Shown piece by piece: positions 37,873 through 46,835 of a stretch of 64,000 nt of DNA; position 1 is the stretch's first letter, and the number at the start of each line of letters is the position of its first letter. A program made the translations under genes and the position numbers. A model generated the notes under the pieces. The model saw only the letters and a list, made by a program, of their open reading frames with translations. It was not told the origin of the DNA and searched no databases. The DNA is from Mycolicibacterium austroafricanum (lineage in GTDB: Bacteria > Actinomycetota > Actinomycetes > Mycobacteriales > Mycobacteriaceae), in contig NZ_CACSIP010000067.1 of assembly GCF_902705885.1 (NCBI RefSeq), positions 1 through 64,000 of the forward strand. The letters run 5' to 3'.

Positions 37873-38304
37873 TCACCCGTTCCGGATGACCGTGTCGACC
37901 AACGACAGCAGCCTCGCGGCCCCACCGGGATCACCGACGGCGATCACCTTCAGATGTCTCCTCGACTCGTCGTACACCGTCTGGACATGAAGCCCCGGCT
38001 CCCCGTCGGCCGATGCACTCGAGACGCCGGCCATCACCAGCGTCGTGACGCGGTCCACGAGCTCGCGATCGACGGACTCGATCTGCACGATCGTCGTTGC
38101 TTCCACGCGCGGCGGCGCAGTATCGGTCTCGACGGTGGCCGGGTGGCCTCCGGTGAACTCGCGCAGGTCATGCTCGGCGATGCGGTACTGCTTGCCGATC
38201 CGCACTGCCGGTAACCGGCCGTCCCGCACATATCCGCGGACCGTCCGCACCTGCAGGCCGAGGATTCCAGCAACATCATCGACCGAGTGCATGGGGGCGA
38301 CCAC
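37873..38304 (-). CDS. MerR/excisionase-type helix-turn-helix DNA-binding protein
   Basis: A 143-residue protein. Residues 5-50 (MHSVDDVAGILGLQVRTVRGYVRDGRLPAVRIGKQYRIAEHDLREF) are a MerR-like HTH_17 domain as in excisionases and many small repressors. The remaining 90 residues (TIVQIESVDRELVDRVTTLVMAGV, HVQTVYDESRRHLKVIAVGDP) form a separate unrecognised domain that may sense a ligand or dimerise. GTG 38304 follows TACCGT by six bases; ATG 38292 is an alternative. Two related dyads lie 31-76 bases upstream. Confidence 0.78.
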   Translation of the reverse strand: MVAPMHSVDDVAGILGLQVRTVRGYVRDGRLPAVRIGKQYRIAEHDLREFTGGHPATVETDTAPPRVEATTIVQIESVDRELVDRVTTLVMAGVSSASADGEPGLHVQTVYDESRRHLKVIAVGDPGGAARLLSLVDTVIRNG

Positions 38305-38334
38305 GCACTCACGGTACCCAATAACACTTCAAAA

Positions 38335-38380
38335 GACCCTATAAGGTCGCAAACCAGGCCGGATACGGCCCTATAGGTAC
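38335..38380 (-). promoter_or_regulatory. Paired operator-like dyads upstream of the HTH-YqeY genes
   Basis: GACCCTATAAGGTC (38335-38348) and GGCCCTATAGGTAC (38367-38380) share the core CCTATA(A)GG and are spaced 32 bp apart, about three helical turns on the same DNA face. They lie just upstream of the helix-turn-helix gene and downstream of no other gene, so they are probably its own binding sites. Confidence 0.6.
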
Positions 38381-38400
38381 ATGACGCCCGGGGGGAGACG

Positions 38401-38937
38401 CTACTTCTGCTCGTGGGTGCCGGTGATGAGCGCGCGGGCGATGGCGTGGCTGAACAGGTTGAAGCCCAGGTAGGCGGGGGTCCCCTCGGCCGGCACGTCC
38501 AGCTTCTCGACGTCGACCGCGTGCACGGCGACGATGTAGCGGTGCGGGCCGTGCCCGGCTGGTGGCGCCGCGCCGATGAAGCGCTTCAGGCCGGCATCGT
38601 TGGCCAACGTGACCGCGTCACCGGGGAAGCCCTGGTTGCTGCCGTCGCCGACGCCGGCGGGCAGATCGGTCACCGTCGCGGGCAGGTTGAACACCGCCCA
38701 GTGCCAGAAGCCCGAGGCCGTGGGGGCGTCGGGGTCATACACGGTGACGGCGAAGCTGCGGGTCTCCTCGGGGAATCCCGACCAGCTCAGCTGCGGCGAG
38801 ATGTCCGACCCGCCGGCACCCATGATGCCGCTGACCTGGTCCTGGGCCAACGGCTGCCCGTCGGTGAACGACTCCGAGGTCACCGTGAACGTGGGCAACT
38901 CGGGCAGGAAATCGTAGGGGTTGTAGTCAAAGGCCAT
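38401..38937 (-). CDS. YbhB/YbcL family (PEBP / Raf kinase inhibitor-like) protein, Rv2140c homologue
   Basis: A 178-residue phosphatidylethanolamine-binding-protein fold. The anion-binding site is in SPQLSWSGFPEETRSFAVTVYDPDAPTASGFWHWAVFNLP and HGPHRYIVAVHAVDV. The ending AYLGFNLFSHAIARALITGTHEQ is conserved. Ligands of bacterial members are not certain; lipid or phosphate-containing compounds are likely. ATG 38937 has GAGAGGA nine bases upstream, while the TTG three codons earlier overlaps it. No signal peptide. Confidence 0.92.
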   Translation of the reverse strand: MAFDYNPYDFLPELPTFTVTSESFTDGQPLAQDQVSGIMGAGGSDISPQLSWSGFPEETRSFAVTVYDPDAPTASGFWHWAVFNLPATVTDLPAGVGDGSNQGFPGDAVTLANDAGLKRFIGAAPPAGHGPHRYIVAVHAVDVEKLDVPAEGTPAYLGFNLFSHAIARALITGTHEQK

Positions 38938-38971
38938 TGAAGCCAATCCTCTCTGTTGTCAGTCGGTTGGT

Positions 38972-40306
38972 TCAGCAGTGCAGCAGAAAATGCTCGAGGA
39001 CCTCGGCACCGAAGGTCAACGCGTCGACGGGTACCCGCTCGTCGACGCCGTGGAACAGCGCCGCGAAATCCAGGTCCGGCGGCAGCCTCAGCGGCGCGAA
39101 CCCGAAGCACCGAATTCCCAAGCGGGCGAAGTGTTTTGCGTCGGTGCCTCCGGAGAGCATGTAGGGCACGGTGCGCGCTTCGGGATCGGTGGACAGGATC
39201 GCGGCGTTCATCGCCTCGAGCAACTCACCGTCGAAGGGGGTCTCATACGACGGCAGTGCGGTGATCCACTCCCTGCTGACGTCGGGGCCGATCACCTCGT
39301 CGACCTCCCGCTCGAATTCGGCGAGTCGGCCCGGGAGCACCCGGCAGTCCACGACGGCCTCGGCGGTGGCGGGGATGACGTTGGCCTTGTAGCCGGCGTT
39401 GAGCATGGTCGGGTTCGCGGTGTCGCGCAGCGTGGCGCCCACGATCTTGGCGATCGACCCCAGTTTGGCCACCGCCCCGTCGATGTCGGGCGACTCGGGG
39501 TCGAACGTGTACCCGGTCTCCTCGCTCACCGCGGCCAGGAACTGCTCCACCGATTCGGTCAGCACGATCGGGAACCGGTGCTTCCCCAACCGGGCGACCG
39601 CGGCGGCGACGGCGGTGACGGCGTTGTCGTCGTGCACCATCGACCCGTGCCCGGCGCGGCCGCGCGCGGTCAGCCGCATCCACATCATCGCCTTCTCGGC
39701 GGTCTCGATGAGGTACAGCCGCCGTTCGCCGCCGTCGCGGCGCGGCACCGTCAGCGAGAATCCGCCGACCTCGCCGACCGCCTCGGTGACGCCCTCGAAC
39801 AGGTCGGGCCGGTTCTCCACCAGCCATTTGCAGCCGTAGTTGCCCCCGGCCTCCTCGTCGGAGACGAACGCGAAGACCAGGTCGCGCGGCGGCACGATGC
39901 CGGACCGCTGGAAATGCCGGGCGACCGCGATGATCATCCCGACCATGTCCTTCATGTCGACCGCGCCGCGGCCCCACACGTAGCCGTTCTCGACGGCCCC
40001 TGAGAACGGGTGCACGCTCCAGTCGGAGGCCTCGGCGGGTACCACGTCGAGATGCCCGTGCAACATCAGCGCGCCGCGCGACGGGTCGGCACCGGCGAGG
40101 CGGGCGAACACATTTCCGCGGCCCGGGGCGCCTGCCTCGATGTACTCGGTTTCCAGGCCGACCTCCTCGAGCCGGTCGGCGACCCAGCGCGCGCACTCGG
40201 CCTCACCCTTGGTGGTGGTCAGATCGCCGGTGTTGGAGGTGTCGAACCGGATGAGCGCACTCACCAGGTCGACGACCTCGTCGCTGGGTGTCATGGGAGT
40301 ACTCAC
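38972..40306 (-). CDS. M20 family peptidase/deacylase, Rv2141c homologue
   Basis: A 444-residue two-zinc hydrolase. Metal ligands: the His of MLHGHLDVVP, the Asp of WGRGAVDMKDM, the Glu pair in FVSDEEAGGNYGCKWLV, and the late His in GTDAKHFARLG. The inserted dimerisation domain spans about residues 190-330. M20 members cleave dipeptides or N-acyl amino acids. The substrate is not known. AGGA is eight bases before GTG 40306, better placed than the GTG two codons earlier. It is 34 bases upstream of the PEBP gene. Confidence 0.9.
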   Translation of the reverse strand: MSTPMTPSDEVVDLVSALIRFDTSNTGDLTTTKGEAECARWVADRLEEVGLETEYIEAGAPGRGNVFARLAGADPSRGALMLHGHLDVVPAEASDWSVHPFSGAVENGYVWGRGAVDMKDMVGMIIAVARHFQRSGIVPPRDLVFAFVSDEEAGGNYGCKWLVENRPDLFEGVTEAVGEVGGFSLTVPRRDGGERRLYLIETAEKAMMWMRLTARGRAGHGSMVHDDNAVTAVAAAVARLGKHRFPIVLTESVEQFLAAVSEETGYTFDPESPDIDGAVAKLGSIAKIVGATLRDTANPTMLNAGYKANVIPATAEAVVDCRVLPGRLAEFEREVDEVIGPDVSREWITALPSYETPFDGELLEAMNAAILSTDPEARTVPYMLSGGTDAKHFARLGIRCFGFAPLRLPPDLDFAALFHGVDERVPVDALTFGAEVLEHFLLHC

Positions 40307-40400
40307 AGTCACTTTCCTACCACCCTTCGCCCGATGCACCCCGCTGCCCGGGTTTTGGCCCGGGGCGGCTGATCCGATAACCTAAGCTGCCTTCGAACTG

Positions 40401-40486
40401 GTCCGAGTGGCGGAATGGCAGACGCGCTAGCTTGAGGTGCTAGTGCCCTATTAACGGGCGTGGGGGTTCAAGTCCCCCCTCGGACA
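40401..40486 (+). tRNA. tRNA-Leu (anticodon GAG)
   Basis: An 86-base class II tRNA. The acceptor stem pairs GTCCGAG (40401-40407) with CTCGGAC (40479-40485), discriminator A at 40486, and the terminal CCA is not encoded. The anticodon arm is CTAGC-TTGAGGT-GCTAG, giving anticodon GAG for CUC/CUU leucine codons. A long variable arm (TGCCC...GGGCG) and the T-arm GGGGG-TTCAAGT-CCCCC complete the fold. Confidence 0.97.
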
Positions 40487-40666
40487 CATTTTCTTCGCCT
40501 TATGTGGCGTCCGACACCGAGGCGCTGCCGTCGCCATCCGGCTGACCACGAGCACCAGCGGGCCGAGGTCCCGCCGGGGACGCCAAATACCTTCCGCTGC
40601 AACACCTTCGGGTCCAACTCAGGCGGCAACAGCCTGCCACCATGACACGGCTGCCGCACTCAGCAG

Positions 40667-40705
40667 TGAGATGTACATATCAGGGCTCAATGAGTGTACA
40701 GTTCA
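40667..40705 (+). promoter_or_regulatory. Two TGTACA dyads: promoter/operator of vapBC
   Basis: TGAGATGTACATATCA (40667-40682) and TGAGTGTACAGTTCA (40691-40705) share a TGA-TGTACA-TCA dyad, centres 23 bp apart. The second covers a -10-like TACAGT (40697-40702) eight bases before GTG 40711. Two such sites over the promoter are typical of toxin-antitoxin autoregulation. The stretch 40487-40666 after the tRNA shows nothing else. Confidence 0.65.
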
Positions 40706-40710
40706 CGGGT

Positions 40711-40971
40711 GTGGAGGTATCCGTGACCGAGCTGCGCGCGCACCTCAGTGATTGGCTCGATCGAGCTCGGGCCGGCGGCGAGGTCGTCATCACCGACCGC
40801 GGAATTCCGGTCGCACGACTCGCTGCGCTGGACAGCGCAGGCACCTTGGAGCGCCTCACGGCCGAAGGCGTGATCGGCAAGGCCACCGCGCCGCGGCCCG
40901 TCGCCACGGGACGGTCCGGACCCCGACCGCGGCGGCCGGTGTCCGACCGGGTCAGCGACCAGCGGCGCTGA
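40711..40971 (+). CDS. vapB: VapB-type antitoxin (Phd/YefM-like N-terminus)
   Basis: An 86-residue antitoxin starting VEVSVTELRAHLSDWLDRARAGGEVVITDRGIPVARLAAL, the Phd/YefM-type DNA-binding fold paired with PIN toxins in mycobacteria. The C-terminal 35 residues (Arg/Pro-rich) would wrap the toxin. GTG 40711 is chosen because it gives the canonical MEVSVTELR opening and lies eight bases after TACAGT. ATG 40690 would add seven residues and overlap the operator. Three bases separate its stop from vapC. Confidence 0.85.
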   Translation: MEVSVTELRAHLSDWLDRARAGGEVVITDRGIPVARLAALDSAGTLERLTAEGVIGKATAPRPVATGRSGPRPRRPVSDRVSDQRR

Positions 40972-40974
40972 CCG

Positions 40975-41409
40975 GTGTCGCTCGTCTACTTCGACGCCAG
41001 CGCCTTCGTCAAACTTCTCACCACCGAGCCAGGGAGCTCGCTGGCGTCTGCGCTCTGGGACGGCTGCGACGCCGCATTGTCCAGCCGCCTGGTCTACCCC
41101 GAAGTCCGCGCCGCACTCGCTGCTGCAGCCCGCAATCGCGACCTGACCGAATCCGAGCTCACCGGCGCCGAGCGTGACTGGGAGGACTTCTGGGCCGCCA
41201 CCCGCCCGGTCGAACTCACCGCGACGGTTGAACAGCACGCCGGCCACCTCGCCCGAGTCCATGCCTTACGCGGGGCCGACGCTGTCCATCTGGCCAGCGC
41301 TTCGGCTGTCGGCGACCCCGGCCTGATCGTCGCCGTCTGGGACCGACACCTGCACACCGGAGCCCAAGCCGCCGGGTTCCGAGTCGCCCCCGCCCGCCTC
41401 GATCACTAG
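40975..41409 (+). CDS. vapC: VapC-type PIN-domain ribonuclease toxin
   Basis: A 144-residue PIN-domain toxin. The acidic metal-binding residues are visible: Asp7 in VYFDASAFVKLL, Glu43 in LVYPEVRAAL, the Asp in GADAVHLASA near residue 102, and the Asp in VAVWDRHLHTGA near 122. VapC toxins cut specific tRNAs or rRNA and are held inactive by VapB. GTG start three bases after vapB. A complete, apparently functional module next to tRNA-Leu. Confidence 0.9.
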   Translation: MSLVYFDASAFVKLLTTEPGSSLASALWDGCDAALSSRLVYPEVRAALAAAARNRDLTESELTGAERDWEDFWAATRPVELTATVEQHAGHLARVHALRGADAVHLASASAVGDPGLIVAVWDRHLHTGAQAAGFRVAPARLDH

Positions 41410-41499
41410 CTGACCGCGGAGATTCCCCGGCAGAGGCTTGGGCCCTCGATGCGCAACACGAGCGCCTACTGCGGCGCGAATGTCTCAAGGCCGTCCACA

Positions 41500-42822
41500 A
41501 TGACACCGATGGCCGATCCGAGAGCTTCGTCGCCCCCACGGGAGATCGCGCTCGACCTGTACCGGTCGTCGGCGGTGGTCCTCGTCGTCATCGGCCACTG
41601 GCTGCTGTCGGTGATGACCTACCGCGACGGCGCGTTCGGCCGGGACAACCCTCTGGTGTTGATGCCCTGGACGCAGTGGATCACGTGGTTCTTCCAGGTG
41701 GTTCCGGTGTTCTTCGCGGTGGCCGGATACGCCAGTGCGGTCTCGTGGTCGCGGCTGGGCGCCGACGCCGCCGCGTCGCGTCAGCAGTGGATCCGCCACC
41801 GGGTGGGCCGCACGCTCGGACCGACCGCGGTCTACGCGGTGTTCGTCCTCGCCGTGATCGGCGCGTTGCTGCTGGCCGGCATCGACGGGTCGGTCCTGGA
41901 GTTGGGCGGCTGGGCGGTCGCCATGCATCTGTGGTTCCTGGCCGTCTATCTGATGGTGGTGGCGCTGACCCCGCTCGCCCTGGCCGCGCACCGCCGGTGG
42001 GGCCTCGCGGTGCCTGCGGTGCTGGGGATGTGCGTGGTCCTGGTCGACGCGGTGGGCATCGGCACCGGGTACACCGAGATCCGGATGGCCAACTACTTCT
42101 TCTGCTGGGCGGCGATCTACCAACTCGGAATCGCTTGGCAAGGTGGACTTCTGCGCACCAGGGTGTTGGTGTCGACGGCTGGCGTGGCGGCTGTGGCGCT
42201 GCCGTTCCTGGTGACATGGGGTCCTTACCCGATCGCGATGATCGGCGTCCCGGGTGACCGGGTGGAGAACAGCGCTCCGCCGTCGGTGGCGCTGCTGGCG
42301 CTGGCGACCGTTCAGATCGGCGTGCTGTTCGCGCTGATACCGGTGCTGAACCGGGTGCTGGCGCGCGGCCGCTGGCCACGGGTGATCTCGATCGCCAACA
42401 ACAACGTGCTGGCGCTGTATCTGTGGCACATGATGCCGGTGATCGTCGTGACGCTGGTCGGTTACCCGACCGGCCTTCTCCCGCAACCGCCGCTGGGTTC
42501 CGGGGCGTGGTGGCTGGCCCGGCTCGAGTGGGAGTTGGTGCTGGCGGTGGTCACCGTGGCCCTGCTGAGCCTGCTGTTCTGGCAGCGCCGCCTGTTCGCG
42601 GCGCCGCTGCCGAGCGTCGCCGTGCCGTTGCCCGGTGTGGTGACCGCAGCGCTGCTCTACCTCGGAACGGCCGGGTGCGCGCTGTCCCTGGCGCTGATCT
42701 CCGCAGGGGGTTTTGCGCCCGACGGCCGACCCCCGCTGACGGCAGTGCTGTTGTTCGCCGCGGGAGCACTGTTCGTCGCGCTGCGCCCCCGTGACACCTC
42801 TCAGTACACGTCGCGGACGTAG
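41500..42822 (+). CDS. Acyltransferase-3 family integral membrane protein
   Basis: A 440-residue protein with about ten membrane segments. EIALDLYRSSAVVLVVIGHWLLS is the N-terminal motif of the acyltransferase-3 (OafA-like) family with the conserved His. FFQVVPVFFAVAGYASAVSW and HLWFLAVYLMVVALTPLAL are also typical. Such enzymes O-acylate cell-surface glycans or lipids. The acceptor is unknown. ATG 41500 has AAGG nine bases upstream, and an ATG 17 codons earlier is possible. Its 3' end overlaps the convergent nitrate reductase gene by 22 bases. Confidence 0.82.
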   Translation: MTPMADPRASSPPREIALDLYRSSAVVLVVIGHWLLSVMTYRDGAFGRDNPLVLMPWTQWITWFFQVVPVFFAVAGYASAVSWSRLGADAAASRQQWIRHRVGRTLGPTAVYAVFVLAVIGALLLAGIDGSVLELGGWAVAMHLWFLAVYLMVVALTPLALAAHRRWGLAVPAVLGMCVVLVDAVGIGTGYTEIRMANYFFCWAAIYQLGIAWQGGLLRTRVLVSTAGVAAVALPFLVTWGPYPIAMIGVPGDRVENSAPPSVALLALATVQIGVLFALIPVLNRVLARGRWPRVISIANNNVLALYLWHMMPVIVVTLVGYPTGLLPQPPLGSGAWWLARLEWELVLAVVTVALLSLLFWQRRLFAAPLPSVAVPLPGVVTAALLYLGTAGCALSLALISAGGFAPDGRPPLTAVLLFAAGALFVALRPRDTSQYTSRT

Positions 42823-45800
42823 CGTTTCTCGGCGACCAGTTCGCGCTTGTAGTCGCGGGCCGCTTCTGCGGTCATGCCGCCGTGGCTCCTGATGATCTCG
42901 GTCAGTGCGTCGTCGACGTCGCGGGCCATCCGTCCGGCGTCTCCGCAGACATAGAAGTGCGCGCCCTCATCGAGCCAGCGCCACACGTCGGCGCCGTAAT
43001 CGAGCATCTTGTGCTGCACGTAGACACGTTGCGCCTGATCGCGAGAGAAGGCGAGATCCAACCGGTTGAGAAATCCGTCGTCGACCATGTCGGTCAGGTC
43101 GTCGCGGTAGTAGAAGTTCTGGTCGCGGTGCTGCTCGCCGAAGAACAGCCAGTTGCGCCCGGTGTGGCCGAGTGCGCGACGCTCCTGGAGGAAGCCCCGG
43201 AACGGTGCGATGCCGGTGCCGGGCCCCACCATGATCATCGGGGTCTGCGCATCCCGGGGCGGCCGGAAGTGCGGCGAACGCTGGAGGAAAACCGGCACCG
43301 GTGCGTTGTCGGGCAGGTCGGCGAGGTAAGTGGAGGCCACTCCGCCGCGCGGACCGCCGTCGCCACCGCGGTAGCGGACCACCGAGACCGTCAGCTGGAC
43401 CTCGTGCGGGCTGACCAGCGGGCTCGAGGAGATCGAGTACTGCCGCGGGGTCAGCCGCACCAATACCTCGTGCCACAGTTCCGGAGCTGCCCGGACGGCG
43501 AACTCGCGGACCAGGTCGAGGCCGTTGCGATTCACCAACCATTTGTCGAGCTCGCCGCGGCCCTTGCGCAGACGTTTGGCCGCTCCCCGATCCGCACAGT
43601 GCTCGGCGACGAACCCGACCAGGCCGGACGTCACCTTGCACACGTCGTAGTGTGACGTCAGGGCGTGCCGCAACGGGACCGCGGCACCGTCGAGAATCAT
43701 CGACTCGTTGCCGCTGAATCCGGTTGCCGCGAGCCAACTCTCGACAACCTGCTCCGAGTTTCGCACATAGACACCGAGCGAGTCGCCGGCGGCGTAGGTG
43801 ACGTCGTGCTCACTGATGTCGAACCCGAGTTGACGGACGTCTTTGGCCGCGGAGGCTGGGGTCAGCCGGGTGTTCCGGCACAGCGGTGCGGTGATCGGGT
43901 GCGCACGCGTGAACCAGACCGGCCCCGCCGGCGTCGCGGGTTCGGGCTCCGGGACCTGCGGCGCCACCTCTGCGGTGGCGGAGGACGAGGTCATCACGTC
44001 GACCACGGCGTCCGCCCATTGCGCAAGCGGCTGGTCGTCGTAGGCTTCACATTCGGCGCGGTCGAGCACTCTGGTCGCGCCCAACTCCGACAGCCGCGTG
44101 TCCAGCGCTTTCGCGTGACCGCAGAAGTTGTCGTAGGACCGGTCACCGATGCCCAGCACCGTGTAACGCACCCCGGTCAGCGACGGCGCCTGTGGTGATT
44201 CCAGCCGCTCCCAGAAGTCGGCGCCGTTGTCCGGGGGTCCGCCGTCACCGAAAGTGCTGGTCACGATGACGACCTCGCCCGCCTGGCCGAGATCCGACAG
44301 CGCGATGTCGTCCATCGCCAGCAGCCGGGCGCCGCGGAGGCGGTCCCCCAGTTTCCCGGCGAACTCCTCGGCGTTTCCGGTCTGAGAGGCCCACAGCACC
44401 AGTGGCCCCGTCTCTGCCGTGCTGTCGACGCCCGGCCCGGCGTCGCCCGCCCGCGAATATCTGCCTGCCAGCAACCCGTCCACCCACAGCCGGGCATGCC
44501 TGCCGATCGGCGCCGCGGCGGGCAACACCGGCACACCGGGCACTCCCTGCTCGATACCGCTGAGAAAGCCTGCCAGATAGCATTTTTCGTCGTCACTGAG
44601 GTCGGGCGCCGCCGCCGGGAGGGCCGGCATCGACTCGACCGGTACCGGGGTGAGCCGCACCGCGCACACCTTGAACTCCGGCTGCAACGACTCCGGGTCG
44701 ACGGCATCATTGGTGACGGCGTTGATGGTCAGGTGCTCACCGTGCTCGTCGTTCCAGTGGAACGGCACCCAGGTGTTGCCCGGCCGCACCCGGTCGGTGA
44801 CGACGGCGGGCAGCACGGCACGGCCCCGCCGAGACATCAGCTCGACCTCACGGCCGTCGCAGATCCCCAGCGCGGCCGCGTCATCGGGATGGATCTCGAC
44901 GAACGGTGCGGCGTTGAGCTTGTTGAGTTTGGCGACCTTGCCCGTCTTGGTCATGGTGTGCCACTGGTGCTGAAGCCGGCCGGTGTTCAGGATCATCGGG
45001 TAGTCGTCATCGGGAAGTTCGGCGGCATCCAGATGCGGTCGTGGGTGAAAGACCGCACGACGGGATGCGGTGGCGAACGCCAGCCGGGGACGGCGCCCGT
45101 CGGGCGTGGTGTACAGGTCCTGGGAGATCCCGTCGTTGAGGTAGCGGATCGGGTTGCGGTCGTGGGAGCCGGTCGAGCCGTCCTCCGGCGGGCACGGCCA
45201 CTGCACCGGTGTCTCCCGTAGCCGCTCATAGCTGACCCCGCGCAAGTCGTATCCGGTGCGCGGGTTGTGGAACCGGCGGATCTCGTCGAAGATCTGCTCG
45301 CTGGACTTGTAGGCGAACTCGCTGCCGAACCCGAGATGTCGGGCCACGCCGCAGATCAGTTCCCAGTCCGGTCGTGCGTCACCGGCGGGCGGGATGGACT
45401 GTTGCAGCAGGGTGAGATTGCGATCCGAGTTGACCATCACGGCGTCGGCTTCGGCCCACAGCGTGGCCGGCAACATGATGTCGGCGTAGCGATTGGTGGC
45501 GGTGTCGGCGTAGGCATCCTGGGAGATCACCAGCTCGGCGGCCTGGAGGCCGGCGATGACGATGTCCCGATTGGCCATGGACGCAACGGGATTGGTGCAG
45601 ATGATCCATACCGCCTTGATCTGGCCGCTACCGAGCTGTCCGAACATGTCGATGGTGCCCGGCCCGACATCACTGCGGATTGCGCCCGGTTCCAGTTCCC
45701 ACTGCTGCTCGACGAAGGCCCGGTCGGCCGCCGAGAGCACCGCCCGCTGACCCGGCAGACCCGGCCCCATGTAGCCCATTTCGCGTCCACCCATGGCATT

Positions 45801-46814
45801 GGGCTGGCCCGTCAACGACATGGGTCCACTTCCCGGCCGGCAGATGGCTCCGGTGGCCAGGTGCAGATTGCAGATCGTGTTGGTGTTCCAGGTGCCGTGG
45901 GTGCTCTGGTTCAGACCCATCGTCCAGCAGGTCATCCAGTCCCCCGCCGCGGTGATCATCGTTGCAGCGGTGCGGATGTCGGACTCGGACAGGCCGGTGA
46001 TCGCGGCCACCCGATCGGGCGGATAGTCGGCCAGGAACTCCGGCATCGCCTCCCAGCCCTCGGTGTGCTCGGCGATGAAGTCCTCGTCGATGGCCCCGTC
46101 TGCCACCAGCAGGTGCAGGATCCCGTTGAGCAACGCCAGATCGGTGCCGGGCCGGATCTGCAGGAACAGGTCCGCCTCCTCGGCGGTGGTGGTCCGGCGC
46201 GGGTCGACGACGATCAGCTTGGCACCGGCCTTGAGTCGGTCCGCCATCCGCAGGAACAGGATGGGATGGCAGTCGGCCATGTTGGAGCCGATCACGAAAA
46301 ACAGGTTTGTGCAGTCGAAGTCGGTGTAGGAGCCCGGCGGTCCGTCAGAGCCCAGCGATTGTTTGAACCCGGTCCCGGCACTGGCCATGCACAGCCGCGA
46401 GTTGGATTCGATGTGCATGGTGCGTAGGAATCCCTTGGCCAGCTTGGTGGCCAGATACTGCGCCTCGATCGACATCTGGCCCGAGACGTAGAGTGCCACC
46501 GCATCTGGACCGTGCTCGTCCACGATCGCCCGCAGTCGGCTGCCCGCTTCGGCCAGCGCGTCGTCGACGTCGGCGGCCACCGGGTCCGCGTCGCGCGCCG
46601 GCCGCAACAGCGCTGTCGTCAGCCGACCGTCGGTAGCGGCCATCATCTCCGCGTGCGTGGCACCCTTGGTGCACAGCCGCCCGAAGTTGGTCGGGTGCAG
46701 CTTGTCCCCGGACACCTTGGCGATCACCGGTGTGCCCGTTGCGGGGTCGGTGCGGGTCTCTACCGAGATCCCGCAGCCGACCCCGCAGTAGGAGCAGGCG
46801 GTGCGCGTCGTCAT
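42801..46814 (-). CDS. nasN: Assimilatory nitrate reductase fused to a sulfite-reductase-like flavoprotein
   Basis: A 1337-residue fusion. Residues 1-60 bind 4Fe-4S (Cys7, 10, 14, 48). Residues 60-740 are the bis-MGD domain of the Nas/Nap group, with Cys in NSRLCMASAGTGFKQSLG as the likely molybdenum ligand. From about 800 a flavodoxin domain (WASQTGNAEEFAGKL), then an FAD domain (about 970-1190, PRQYSISSSP) and an NADPH-binding end (PMIMVGPGTGIAPFRGFLQ, ENFYVCGD-like HFYVCGDAGRM). It should take electrons from NADPH directly to nitrate without separate subunits. The symbol follows the M. smegmatis nitrate reductase as I recall it. It sits beside narK and opposite nirBD. Confidence 0.92.
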   Translation of the reverse strand: MTTRTACSYCGVGCGISVETRTDPATGTPVIAKVSGDKLHPTNFGRLCTKGATHAEMMAATDGRLTTALLRPARDADPVAADVDDALAEAGSRLRAIVDEHGPDAVALYVSGQMSIEAQYLATKLAKGFLRTMHIESNSRLCMASAGTGFKQSLGSDGPPGSYTDFDCTNLFFVIGSNMADCHPILFLRMADRLKAGAKLIVVDPRRTTTAEEADLFLQIRPGTDLALLNGILHLLVADGAIDEDFIAEHTEGWEAMPEFLADYPPDRVAAITGLSESDIRTAATMITAAGDWMTCWTMGLNQSTHGTWNTNTICNLHLATGAICRPGSGPMSLTGQPNAMGGREMGYMGPGLPGQRAVLSAADRAFVEQQWELEPGAIRSDVGPGTIDMFGQLGSGQIKAVWIICTNPVASMANRDIVIAGLQAAELVISQDAYADTATNRYADIMLPATLWAEADAVMVNSDRNLTLLQQSIPPAGDARPDWELICGVARHLGFGSEFAYKSSEQIFDEIRRFHNPRTGYDLRGVSYERLRETPVQWPCPPEDGSTGSHDRNPIRYLNDGISQDLYTTPDGRRPRLAFATASRRAVFHPRPHLDAAELPDDDYPMILNTGRLQHQWHTMTKTGKVAKLNKLNAAPFVEIHPDDAAALGICDGREVELMSRRGRAVLPAVVTDRVRPGNTWVPFHWNDEHGEHLTINAVTNDAVDPESLQPEFKVCAVRLTPVPVESMPALPAAAPDLSDDEKCYLAGFLSGIEQGVPGVPVLPAAAPIGRHARLWVDGLLAGRYSRAGDAGPGVDSTAETGPLVLWASQTGNAEEFAGKLGDRLRGARLLAMDDIALSDLGQAGEVVIVTSTFGDGGPPDNGADFWERLESPQAPSLTGVRYTVLGIGDRSYDNFCGHAKALDTRLSELGATRVLDRAECEAYDDQPLAQWADAVVDVMTSSSATAEVAPQVPEPEPATPAGPVWFTRAHPITAPLCRNTRLTPASAAKDVRQLGFDISEHDVTYAAGDSLGVYVRNSEQVVESWLAATGFSGNESMILDGAAVPLRHALTSHYDVCKVTSGLVGFVAEHCADRGAAKRLRKGRGELDKWLVNRNGLDLVREFAVRAAPELWHEVLVRLTPRQYSISSSPLVSPHEVQLTVSVVRYRGGDGGPRGGVASTYLADLPDNAPVPVFLQRSPHFRPPRDAQTPMIMVGPGTGIAPFRGFLQERRALGHTGRNWLFFGEQHRDQNFYYRDDLTDMVDDGFLNRLDLAFSRDQAQRVYVQHKMLDYGADVWRWLDEGAHFYVCGDAGRMARDVDDALTEIIRSHGGMTAEAARDYKRELVAEKRYVRDVY

Positions 46815-46835
46815 GGCGATGTCGTCATCTCCGTA

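Noticed and set aside
40487..40666. Short frames between tRNA-Leu and vapB
   Set aside because: No ribosome site, no conservation cue and they overlap on both strands. Nothing beyond the vapBC promoter region is supported.
45267..46427. 386-codon plus-strand frame opposite the nitrate reductase
   Set aside because: It is the antisense shadow of the molybdopterin domain with no recognisable motif.
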